This document shows, in pieces, positions 10,807-20,500 of a DNA stretch of 64,000 nt. Numbering within the stretch: the first letter of the stretch is position 1; each line of letters starts with the position of its first letter. A model generated the notes under the pieces. It worked only from the letters and a program-made list of their open reading frames with translations. It was not told the DNA's origin and made no database searches. Source of the stretch: Cyanophora paradoxa (Eukaryota; Glaucocystophyceae; Cyanophorales; Cyanophoraceae); NCBI GenBank assembly GCA_004431415.1, contig QPMI01000432.1, positions 1 to 64,000 on the forward strand. The letters run 5' to 3'. Position numbers and translations under genes: made by a program.

Positions 10807-12760
10807 ATGTCCACGGTCGTCCTGCAGGTCGGCCAGTGCGGCAATCAGCTCGGTGGAGAGTGGTGGCGGCTCGTCCAGGCCGAGTGCGACCCGAGCGCTG
10901 CTCGATGGTGGCGCGCCGCCCTGACTCGCGCGTACGCAGCGCGAGCGCGTCGCGTTCCTTCATCGACAGCGACGGGAAGGCGCGCTGCGTGCTGATCGAC
11001 AGCGAGCCGAAGGTGGGCGCCAGCGACGGGAGCGGCGAGAGTTCCGCTGCTCAGCGCTGCGCGGGGGCGGGCCGCGGCGTGCGCAGGTCATCCAGGGCCT
11101 CCTGAAGGGTCCCGGGGGCGACCTCTTCCGCCCGGGGAACGTCGCGTACGAACAGTCGGGCCGCGGCAACAACTGGGCCCTCGGTGCGCCCGCTCTTGGA
11201 TCCTCCCGCCCGCCGGCCCCGTCCCGCCCGGGGGCGCTCCTCCGAGCGCCGCGCGCGCGCTCCGCAGGATACTACAAGTCGGGTACTGGGAGCCGTCGGC
11301 GGGGGCGGGGGCGGGCGGCGGGAATGTGGACGAGGAAGGTGCTGCCGCGCGGCCCCGCCATGCCGCGCCCGGCTGACCAGGACGCGCGCACGCGCGGCAG
11401 AGCGGAACGGGCGGTCGCTGGTGGGCGGGCGATGGCGGCGCTGAGGCGGGAGGCCGAGCGGTGCGACTGGTACCAGGGGTGCGTGCTGCTGCACAGCATC
11501 GGGGGCGGCACGGGCGCCGGCGTCGGCTCGCGCCTGGTCGAGGCCGTGCGGGAGGAGTACCCCCCCAACTACATCACCGCCGTCTCCGTGGCCCCTTCCT
11601 CCAGGCGCGCAAACCGTACCCTCGTATTGCCCCAAACCCTCCAGACCCGGCGCTCTGCCTGAAACTCGTAGCCCCCTCAGGGCGAGACCCCACGCAGTCG
11701 TACAACGCGCTCCTGACCATCGCCTGGCTCCAGAGGCGCGCGCGTACCCCCCTCCCTCCCTTCCCTCCAAACTCCATCTGACTCCATTCCGCCAAAGGCA
11801 CGCGGACGCCGTGCTCCTCTTCCCGAACGAGGACGCGCAGCGGGTGCTGGCGCGCGGGAGGCCGGGCCGCAGGGGGGCGGGGGAGCGTGGGGAGGGCGCG
11901 CGTCTCCACGCGGGACTGAACGGCACGTCGCGGGCTGCCTGGCGGGGATCCTGTACCCTCGCGGCAGGGGCCGGGGGCCCGTGCGGCCGTACGACGCGGG
12001 GGACCTGGTCGCAACGCTGTGCCGCTGCAGCGCCAAGTTCCTCGAGGCCCGCGCCTCGGCCGCGGCCCTCGCGCCCTCGACGAGCTGCTCGTCGGGCACG
12101 CGGGGTACGAGCGCGGCGGCTCCGGCCGCCCTCGTCAGCCTCTCCACCCAGCTCCTCGTGCGGGGCGACGCCGCCTGTACCGCTCCTCCTGCCCTCGCCG
12201 CAGGGCCCGGCCTCGCCCGGGCCACTCCCGCCACCGCCGCCCGACGCGGCCGGGACGGGGCCCGCGCCCGCCTCCTGCACGCGTACCCCAGCGTCCCTGG
12301 AACCCTTTCCCTTCGACGTCCGTTTCTCCGAGGCTCCGCCCCGCCCCCTCCAAGTCGGCGCCCCCTCCAAGCGCGCGGCGGACGCGCCGCGCCTCCGCCC
12401 GTGGTCACCGCGGTGCGCAGCCGGCCGGGCCGCGGGATAGAGGACGGCCCTGAATCTCACGCGCCCCGCCCGCCCGCCCCGCCCCGCCCCGCTCCGGCGC
12501 GCCTCAGGTGAGCAACCGGAGCGGGGTGGCGGGCTCCTGGAGCACTTCCTCTCGCGGGCGCGCGCCATGTTCGACGCCCGCGCCTACCTCCACTGGTGCC
12601 CCGCGGGCCGCGGCCATCCCGGCCCGGCCGAGCGTGACCCGGGGCAGGTACGGGCGGTACGGGTGCGGGGCGGAGGAGATGGAGGCGGCCTTCGAGGAGG
12701 CCGCGACCGCCGCGCCGCCTACCGCGCCTCGTCGCCTAGCCCCCGCCCGCCTCCTCATCT
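10807..12760 (+). CDS. Divergent tubulin of the zeta/delta/epsilon group
   Basis: Starts MSTVVLQVGQCGNQLGGEWW at 10807, the tubulin N-terminal nucleotide-binding strand and loop. Spliced exons then give GKARCVLIDSEPKV, joined through a GTGGGC...GCGCAG intron to IQGLLKG. LFRPGNVAYEQSGRGNNWAL follows, then CDWYQGCVLLHSIGGGTGAG, the tubulin signature GGGTG(S/A)G. Further exons read TPTQSYNALLTIAWLQ and HADAVLLFPNEDAQRVL. The C-terminal exons give MFDARAYLHW, then YGCGAEEMEAAFEEA, like the KAYIHQY...EEEDFLDSF end of delta-tubulin. It is not alpha, beta or gamma. The SVAPF...GETPTQSYN stretch lacks the WPY of delta-tubulins I know, so zeta is a real alternative. These tubulins occur in organisms with triplet-microtubule centrioles. 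The 3' end overlaps the spacer before the minus-strand neighbour. A 5' fragment is duplicated at 14.64-15.0 kb. Confidence 0.75.
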
Positions 12761-12849
12761 CAGCTGCCCGATCCGAGCCCGACCTCGGGTTGGAGCGCAG
12801 TCGCCCGGTCCGTGTCCTTTCACAGAAAGAACGGAGCGAACTGCCGACT

Positions 12850-14556
12850 ACTTTGGTGATGCCGAGGCGGGCGGCGCGCTCGCGGCCGGCGGCGAGGCGC
12901 TTGCCCCAGCCATTCGCCTGCAGGAACTGCTGCACCACGGGCCACACCTGGGAGAGAGAGAGGCCTCAGCGAGAGCTTCCTCTTGAAATGCACGGGGCAG
13001 CACCTTGATGAAGACGGCGTCGCGCCGCTCGGAGGCCGAGAGCTCCTCCGCCTGGGCGAGCCGGGCGCCGGGGCAGGGGCCGCCCCGAGTCAGAGGGGCG
13101 GCCATCGCAAGCACAGCGCCAGTGCTGTATCTAACTCTAAGCCCATTACCTTAAGATAGAGGAAGGCCTCGGCGGCGGCGCGGCCCTGCTGGTCCCGCAG
13201 CGTGTTCAGCACGAAATCCGGGTCCGACCCGATCACCACCTGGGGCGGGGTGAGGGGCGTGGCGCGGCCGGGGAGGGGCGAGTCCTATTCTCGATCGGCG
13301 GGGCGGGACCTGCATGGCGTCGCCGGCCTCGTCGGTCGCGAGCACGAGCGCCGCGTCGTGCGTCGTCGCCGGCCCCTGCCACCCGGGGCGAGGAGAAGCG
13401 TGAGAGCGTGAGAGCGAGGCGGGCAGAGGGGGCCTGGGGAATGCGAAGTAGTCCCCTGGTCCCCTAGGCCGCGTCGAGGCTCGCGGTCCCGGATATCGGG
13501 CGGACGTCTCCCAAGGATCGGCGCCGGCGGCTCCCCAGATCCGGCCCCTAAAGCCCCGCTCCGCAGGTCTAGGACGCGCGGCGGGAGGCGGACCCACGCC
13601 GCCTTAGCTGGCGTCCGCTGCTCGGTGCCCGGGTCAGCGGCGGGGGGGAAGAAGAGGGGGGTACTGCGGGGTCGGGGGCGCGCCGTGATGCGGCCGGCGA
13701 CGATGAGCTCCGCCCCGCCGTACTTCTTCGCCGCCTCGCCGTCGAGCACCCGCGCCTGCTCGCCTCCCGCGCGATCGGCAGCAGCGGCGCCGCCGCCACG
13801 TTCTGCGCGCGCCGCGCCCCTGCGGTGAGCGCGGCGGCGCGGGGGTGCCGCAGTGCGGGCGCAGCGGCGCGCGCGCCATGGCGTCGATGCAGATCTTCTC
13901 GAAGTCGTCGATGCGGCACTCCGGGGTGGGCTGGACCTTCCTGGTCGCCTGGTAGAAGACGAAGGGCTGCGCCGGGTCCGGGTTGCGGATGGTCGAGAAG
14001 ACGTTGCGGGGGATCTCCTTCAGCTCCATCTGCTCCAGCAGCACGCGCTGCGGCGGGTTCGTGTAGCTCGTCACCAGTGCCTTCCCTGCGCCCGGCCCGG
14101 CCCGCAGGCCGCGCCTCAGCACGAATCTCGTCCCGGGTCCGGTCCCCGGTCCGGCGGCGGCGCGCGCGCGTCGCGAGGGCATTTTAGCTGACCTGCAGAC
14201 CAAGAATGACCTGCTCGTGTAGGCCGAAACGTCCTGGCGCAGAATCTCGGCTGCATCGGGTCAGCACATGCGCGCGCATGCGCACGCCAGCGCGGCGCCC
14301 TCGCGGCGTCCGGCGCGCGCCGCTCACCGGGTTCCAGCTTCTCGAGGCTAACATCCGAATAGCCGAGCTTCAACAAGGTCTGCGCGCGGCCGCCGGGCCT
14401 TGGTCGCGCGAGGGACATCACCGAAAGCGGCCGGACCGCTCGATTGCCGTGCCAGTGTTCCTTTGCTCGCGGGTCCTTCAGCGCCTTCTTGAATTCCTCC
14501 TCGAACGCCTCGAACGGCGCGGCGCTAGCGCTAGCGGGCAGTGTGTTGACGTCCAT
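12850..14556 (-). CDS. Unrecognised spliced gene X, copy A
   Basis: Starts MDVNTLPASASAAPFEAFEE at 14556. Following exons read LLKLGYSDVSLEKLEPG, AEILRQDVSAYT, then a long exon with SYTNPPQRVLLEQMELKEIP, VFSTIRNPDPAQPFVFYQAT and PECRIDDFEKICIDAMAR. Later exons contain ARVLDGEAAKKYGGAELIVA, HDAALVLATDEAGDAMQ, VIGSDPDFVLNTLRDQQGRA and EELSASERRDAVFIK, which joins through a CAG acceptor to VWPVVQQFLQANGWGKRL. I do not recognise the family; the even, charged, non-repetitive composition suggests a conserved soluble protein. Compared with copy B, two differences break this copy: a missing A in the YT(K)QV exon near 14210, and an extra A at the ITK stop near 12852 that removes the stop codon. They may be real decay or base errors. 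Confidence 0.6.
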
Positions 14557-14639
14557 CCATGCGCGATGATTGAACGACCGCGGCTGGTCTAGATCTGCGT
14601 GTGCGCTTTCTTCTACTGAAAGAACACTGCGCGCTCCTT

Positions 14640-14998
14640 CGAGAGGATAGACCTGAAAGAAGCGGTTCGATCAGACGTACGCGTGCCGTACCCAGTGCAC
14701 CGAAAAGTCACGCTCCCCGCTACGGTCGCTGGCGGCCCTGTGCAGCTCTGAATCGAAGAACGAGCGCATCCGCTTCATTGGGCCTGGGCTGGGGCGGTTC
14801 GAGTCGACGCCCGCTGACTCGCGCGTTCCTTCATCGACGCGACGGAAAGGCGCGCTGCGTGCTGATTAACAGCGAGCCAAAGGTTTGCTTCGCGGAGCGC
14901 CAGCGCCGAAAGCGGCGAGAGTTCCGCGGCTCAGCGCCGCGCGGCCGGGCCGGGGCGCGCGAGCTAGATCGAGCCGCGGCGTGCGCAGGTTATCCAGT
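14640..14998 (+). pseudogene. Truncated duplicate of the tubulin 5' region
   Basis: 14640-14810 matches the upstream region at 10496-10660. 14815-14998 matches the early tubulin coding region: GKARCVLINSEPKV is readable, and the following intron and acceptor are recognisable. The N-terminal exon at 10807-10915 is missing, and similarity jumps at about 14998 from tubulin position about 11093 to about 12795. Only a remnant remains, so it cannot encode a tubulin. Confidence 0.8.
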
Positions 14999-15054
14999 CG
15001 AGCGCAGTCTCCCGGTCCGTGTCCTTTCAAAGGAAGAACGGAGCGAGCTGCCCA

Positions 15055-15529
15055 CTACTTGGTGATGCCGAGGCGGGCGGCGCGCTCGCGGCGGCGGCGA
15101 GGCGCTCGGTCTGGCCGTCGCCTGCAGGATCTGCTGCACCACGGCCACACCTGGGAGAGAGAGAGGCCTCAGCGAGAGCTTCCTCTTGAAATGCACGGGG
15201 CAGCACCTTGATGAAGACGGCGTCGCGCCGCTCGGAGGCCGAGAGCTCCTCCGCCTGGGCGCGGGGGGCGGGCCCGCCCCGAGTCAGAGTGGCGGCCCTC
15301 GCAAGCGCCGCGCCAGCTAGCGCTGGATCCAACTCTGAGCTCCATTTACTAGGGCCAGCTGGTCCCATGGCACCTTGAGGTAGAGGAAGGCCTCGACGGA
15401 GGCGAGGCGCTTCTGGTCCGCAGCGTGTTCAGCACGAAGTCCGGGTCCGACCGATCACCACTGGCGCGGAGCGGGAGCGAGGGCGTAAGGCGCGGGCCGC
15501 GGCGGGGAGGGAGGCTCGGATCGGATGGG

Positions 15530-15588
<59 letters not shown>

Positions 15589-16796
15589 CTGCATGGCGTC
15601 GCCGCCTCGTCGGTCGCGAGCAGAGCGCCGCGTCGTGCGCCGTCGCCCGCCCCTGCCGCACGGCGCGAGAGTTTGAGCGGGGGCCCGAACCAGGCGGGCA
15701 GGGAGGGGCCGGCAGTGCGGTGCTCGACAGATCCCGAAGCCCCGGCTCCCAGACCTAGGCGGCGGGGGCGAGGAGGCGGACCTGGGGCACGGAGGAGGAG
15801 GAGCCCTGCCCCGCCGCCGCCTTCGCTCCGCCAGCGCCACCGTCCGGCGCCATCAGCTGCTCGGCGCCCCGGGTCAGCGGGGGAAGAAGAGGGGGTACTG
15901 CGGGGTCGGGGCGCGCCGTGATGCGGCCGGCGACGATGAGCTCCGCCCGCCGTACTTCTCGCCGCCTCGCCGTCGAGCACCCGCGCCTGCTCGCCCTCCC
16001 GCGCGATCGGCAGCAGCGGCGCCGCCGCCACGTTCTGCGCGCCCCCGCGCCCGGGCCCGTGCGGTGAGCCGGCGGGGCCCGGGGCGGGGTGCGGCGCAGG
16101 GCGCGCGCGCCATGGTGTCGATGCAGATCTTCTCGAAGTCGTCAATGCGGCACTCCGGGGTGGCTGACCTTCCTGGTCGCCTGGTAGAAGACGAAGGCTG
16201 CGCCGGGTCCGGGTTGCGGATGGTCGAGAAGACGTTGCGGGGGATCTCCTTCAGCTCCATCTGCTCCAGCAGCACGCGCTGCGGCGGGTTCGTGTAGCTC
16301 GTCACCAGCGCCTTCCCCTGCGCCCCGGCCCCGCGGCCCGCGCCTCAGCACGAATCTCGTCCCGGGCCCGCCGGGCCGGTCCCGCGATCCGGCGGCGGCG
16401 CGCGCGCGTCGCGAGGGCATTTTTGAGCGGACCTGCAGACCGAGAATGACCTGCTTCGTGTAGGCTGAAACGTCCTGGCGCAGAATCTCGGCTGCATCGG
16501 GTCAGCACATGCGCGCGCAGCGCCAGCGCGGCGCCCAGCGCGCGCCGGCGCGGCCGCTCACCGGGTTCCAGCTTCTCGAGGCTAACATCCGAATAGCCGA
16601 GCTTCAACAATGTCTGCGCGCGGCCGCCGGGCGTCGGTCGCGCGAGGACCATCACCGAAAGCGAGCGGACCCGCTCGATTGCCGTGCCAGTGTTCCCTTT
16701 GCTCGCCGGGTCCTTCAGCGCCTTCTTGAATTCCTCCTCGAACGCCTCAAACGGCGCTGCGCCAGCGGGCAGCGTGGTGCGCTTGACGTTCTCCAT
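15055..16796 (-). CDS. Unrecognised spliced gene X, copy B
   Basis: Second tandem copy of the gene at 12850-14556, same strand and exon order. It starts MENVKRTTLPAGAAPFEAFE at 16796, so the first residues differ while the following sequence is shared. The exon AEILRQDVSAYTKQVILGLQ is intact here, and the C-terminus ends RLGITK with stop at 15055-15057, probably the ancestral end. The exon FVLNTLR has lost one G relative to copy A, shifting the downstream DQ(K/Q)R segment. Other 1-nt gaps lie in the GEAA-KYGG exon (near 15950) and elsewhere, so this copy also appears damaged unless these are base errors. An intron contains a 56-base poly-C tract (sense strand) where copy A has only a short C-rich stretch. 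Confidence 0.55.
15531..15586. repeat. Poly-G tract (56 G) in gene X copy B intron
   Basis: A 56-base G run on the plus strand. In the sense strand of copy B it is poly-C directly after the exon end GCCATGCAG|GT, i.e. at the 5' splice site. The matching place in copy A (about 13300) has only GGCGGGGCGGG, so the tract expanded after duplication or is an assembly artefact. Confidence 0.9.
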
Positions 16797-16885
16797 GGAT
16801 GCGCGCTGGTCCGAAAGACCGCGGCTGGTCTAGATATGCGTGCGCGCTCCCTTCTAGTCGGTCGCAAGCTGCTTCTGTCGACCGG

Positions 16886-17339
16886 AAGTTACCGGCAGTA
16901 GTGCGCCAGGTCGGGCTGCACTACTTTGGCCGGCGCGACGATGAGGGTAACGGGCCCTCCCTCGACCACCACGGCGAACTCCTGCGCATGCCCGAGTCCA
17001 GATCAGTCGATCGGCGTTGCTTGCACGCGGCAGTACGACTCGCACGTCATGATAGAGTCGCACAGTAGCTCCCCGCCAGCACTGCCAGAAGCGCAGCTGA
17101 TCTATCTGCTGTATCTCCGGACGAAGAAGCTTCCTGTCTACCAGCTTCCTGAATATGGGCTCCGCCGACGGTATGAGCGGTGCTGGGACCATGTTGCCCA
17201 TCGTCGGCAAGCACTCCGCTGGATTGCCAACTTCGCTATGCAAGTACACACAGAACGACCACATAGTTGGAGCCTGCACGCCCCCGCCTGCCGCGCTGCC
17301 AGGCTGCTCTCCCGCCATCGCGGGGCACGACTTGGGCAC
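16886..17339 (-). CDS. Possible short spliced gene, unrecognised
   Basis: Minus-strand exons read (A)GGELLCDSIMTCESYCR, spliced (donor GTGCAA, acceptor GCGCAG near 16991) to EFAVVVEGGPVTLIVAPAKV and QPDLAHYCR, then TAA near 16886. An open frame upstream (about 17100-17339) contains PSAEPIFRKLVDRKLLRPEI and could supply an earlier exon. The spliced C-terminus looks protein-like, but I know no family. The gene would be divergent from UTP10. Confidence 0.25.
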
Positions 17340-17420
17340 GACGCTGCTCTACCCGCCGTGCCCAGGCCTTTGGGCACGACGCGCCCTAGCCCCGACGTGC
17401 CCAAAGCGGATTTGGGCACG
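17332..17420. promoter_or_regulatory. Cluster of alternating TGGGCACG / CGTGCCCA motifs upstream of UTP10
   Basis: Five copies of TGGGCACG or its reverse complement alternate in orientation: plus at 17333-17340, minus at 17357-17364, plus at 17371-17378, minus at 17396-17403, plus at 17413-17420. The last ends about 110 bases before the UTP10 ATG. Clustered short inverted motifs next to a ribosome-biogenesis gene suggest a transcription factor site array; the factor is unknown. Confidence 0.45.
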
Positions 17421-17532
17421 GGGCCCCGGCAATCATGTAATAGGCCCGTCCAACTCGATTCTGCTACGTGGTGCAAAAGGGTACGTAGTGGAGTGGCAAC
17501 ACCCCAGAGGACGAAGTTTAAGGGGGGTACAA

Positions 17533-20500
17533 ATGGCGTCCGACCTAGCGCGACAGCTCGCCGGCCTGAGCGCCAAGGCGGCGGTCGGGCCGGCGCCGAT
17601 CCCTGGCCTCCGCGGCAAGGCGTCGATCCTCTTCACGCCCCAGGAGGCTGCAGAACTCGATCTCGAGAGCATCCACTCGCTCGGCCTCGGCGGCCTCGGG
17701 GAGCTTGAGAAGCTAGATGCGCGCTTCCAGGAGTATGAGCGCTCGCTGTTCAGCGCTAAGGCGAAGGAGACGAACCGCGAGCTGCAGACCAAGGAAGAGA
17801 ACAAGAAGCTGGACGACGCGATCGCTGGCGTTCTGCGCCTCCTGAGCAACTACTTCCTGCAGAAGCCGGCGCACCGCGTCTTCGAGTACCTCGTTCGCCG
17901 CTTCAAGTGCGCATGCAGCGCTACCCCATCGCGATCACATTGCGCGGGGCTTAGCTGAGGCCGCCCCCGGCGCGCAGGGTCAACGAGTACAACGTGAACG
18001 ATGTCATGCGCTGCATCCTGCCGTACCACGAGACGAACATCTTCGTCCGCGTCGTGCAGATCCTGCGCCTGCCGTGCGGCCCCGCCCCGCCTGGCGCCGC
18101 ACGAGCGCGCCGCGTTAGCTGAGCGCGTGCGGCGCAGGGGCGATGTTCGCGTTCCTGGAGGGCATGCAGCAGAAGCGGGACGGGCCCGGTGACGCCGATC
18201 AGCCGCGTGGTGCTAGTCAATGAGTGCAATCCGCAACCAGGGCTTGCTCTCCTTCGTCTGCGAGTCGGTGCGCGGCGCCGCCGCCGTTCGCGCGCGCGCG
18301 ACGCGTGCGAGCGGGGCGCTGAGGACGCGCAGACGCAGGCGGCGGTGGGCGCGGGCACGGCGGGGGCGACCTCGTTCTCGTTCGCCGTGGCTCTGGTGGT
18401 CGAGGTGCTGCACCGCGTGGGGCGGCCGCAGCCGGACCTCGTCTCCCGCGTCCTTCCCCTCGTCATCGACGGCCTCCGCGCCTCGGGCAACGCCGACTTC
18501 CAGGTCCGCCTCGCCCCCTCTGCGTTCCGCGCCACGCCTGACGCGCCGCGGCGCAGTGTGCGGCGTACATGATCCTGGGGGCGATCGCGACGAGGGCGCC
18601 GCTGGACGCAAAGGGCGTGGCGACCCTCGGGGAGCTCCTGGCGAAGCACGCCCCGCAGGACGCGGCCGACAGCCCTGCCGCCCTCACCTGCCTCGTCCTC
18701 CTCTGCGAGGTGCGCCTCGCTCCTGGCCCCGGTCTCTCGGCGGCCTCCCGACGCGGGGCGCAGACGCAGGGCCCGGGGGCGCTCTCGGTGAACGCGTTCC
18801 GCTTCGCGAGCAAGTTCGCGGGCCTGGCGCCGGCGCTGGCGGCCCTCTCGGAGCGGCACGCCATCGGGGCCTTCCTCGGCCCTTCCTGGCGCACCTCGTC
18901 GAGCACTGCTACGCCACGCCAACTACCGCGCGCTGCTCCGCGAGCTCGCCGAGGGCCTCCGGCCGCCGCCCTGCGGCCCACGCGGAGGCGGCGGGGCGGC
19001 CGTGCTCGCGCGGCACGCGGCCGGCGAGGGCGGGGCGGGGGCGGACGAGGAGGTCTCGGGGGAGCTCCTCCAACTGCTCGCCTCCCGCTTCCCCGAGGAG
19101 CTCGACCGCGCCATCGCCTCCGCCTGGGCGCGGCGCCGCCCCCGCCGCCGCCCGCCGGGCAAGAAGGAGGCGGCGGCGGCGCCCTCGGAGGGCCCCAGGC
19201 GGCGGCGGGCGGGAGCGGGTCTTCGAGCTGGTGCGGGCACGCTGGCCGGCACGCGGCACGAGCCGGTGGCGGCGGGGCCGGCACGACGCTCCTGCTCGCC
19301 CTCGAGCACCCGGAGGCCGGCGTGCGCCTGGCGGCCCTCGAGCGCGTCCCCGAGGACCCGGCCCCGGCGACGCCGAGGCGCTCGGCTCCGCCCTCCTCCG
19401 CCGCGCCGCCGACGAGGAGCGCGCGTCGCCGCCGCGCCCTCCGCCACCCGCCCTCGCCGCCTCTGCAAGCCCGACGACCTCCTCGCCGCGCTGGCGGGAC
19501 CCGCCGGCTCGAGCCCCGCGGCGGCCGACGCCCTCGCGGCGTGGCCAAGGCCACCCGGAGTCGCGCCCGAGGCGGCGCGCCTGCTGCTGCAGCGGCTCCG
19601 TGGACGCCGGCGGCCGCCAAGCTCAGCCGCGCCTGCGTCCAGCAGGCCCCGAGCTCGCCGAGCTCGGCGGGCCGGCCGCCCTCTTCGGAGGCCTGGAGGG
19701 CGCCCTCGAGGCCGCCGCCGAGGCCGCCGCCGCCGCCGTCGGCGAGGGAGGAGGAGGAGGAGGAGGGCGGGGAGGCGGGCGGCCGCCGGGCGACGTGCAA
19801 GGCGCGCGCCGAGGGCCTCTGCGTCAACGTCGAGCTGATCCGCCGCCTCGCCGCGGCCGCCGGGCCGACCCCGACGCCTGCATCCCGCCCCTCGCCGCCG
19901 CCGCCGCGCCGGGACGGGCCCCGCGGCCGCCCTCGCGACCTCGCCCTCGCCGCGGCGCGCCGAGGCCACGATGACCGTGCGAGCCCGCGCTCCGCCCCCC
20001 GAGCGCCCCCCGCCTAACATCGTACCCAGGGACCGCGTGGAGTTTCGCCCGGGCGCTCCTGGCCCCCCTCCAGCGCCTCTGGGAGACGGCCCCGCGCCGG
20101 CGCCGCCGGCGGCCTGCCTCAAGGCCGCCGCGCGGCCGCCGCGGGGCTCGCCCCGCCGAGGGCCTGCCGCCCCTGGAGACCTCGCGCCCTCTTCGGGTGC
20201 GGGGCGCTGCGGCCGGCGCAGGCGGCCGCCGCCGCCGCGCACGCCGAGCGCGAGGCGCTCCTCTTCGCCTCGCGCGGCCCTGGGCGCTCCGCCCTCCCGG
20301 CCCCCGCCGCGCCCCTCTCCGCCGCCGCCGCCGCCGGCGCGGCGCTGCCGTGCTCAAGGAGCTGGTGGCGGGGCTGTGCGGGGCGGCCTCGTTCGAGGGC
20401 GAGGCGCGCTCGTGCGTGGACGCCGTGGCCCGCACCCTGCCCCCGGGCGCCTTCCTCGACCTCCTCGCCCTCCTCATCGCCTCCCACCGTGCGCCCCGCC

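Noticed and set aside
10807-12760. Beta- or gamma-tubulin
   Set aside because: The C-terminal FDARAYLHW...EEMEAAFEEA end and the LLFPNEDA segment do not fit those classes; the zeta/delta group fits better.
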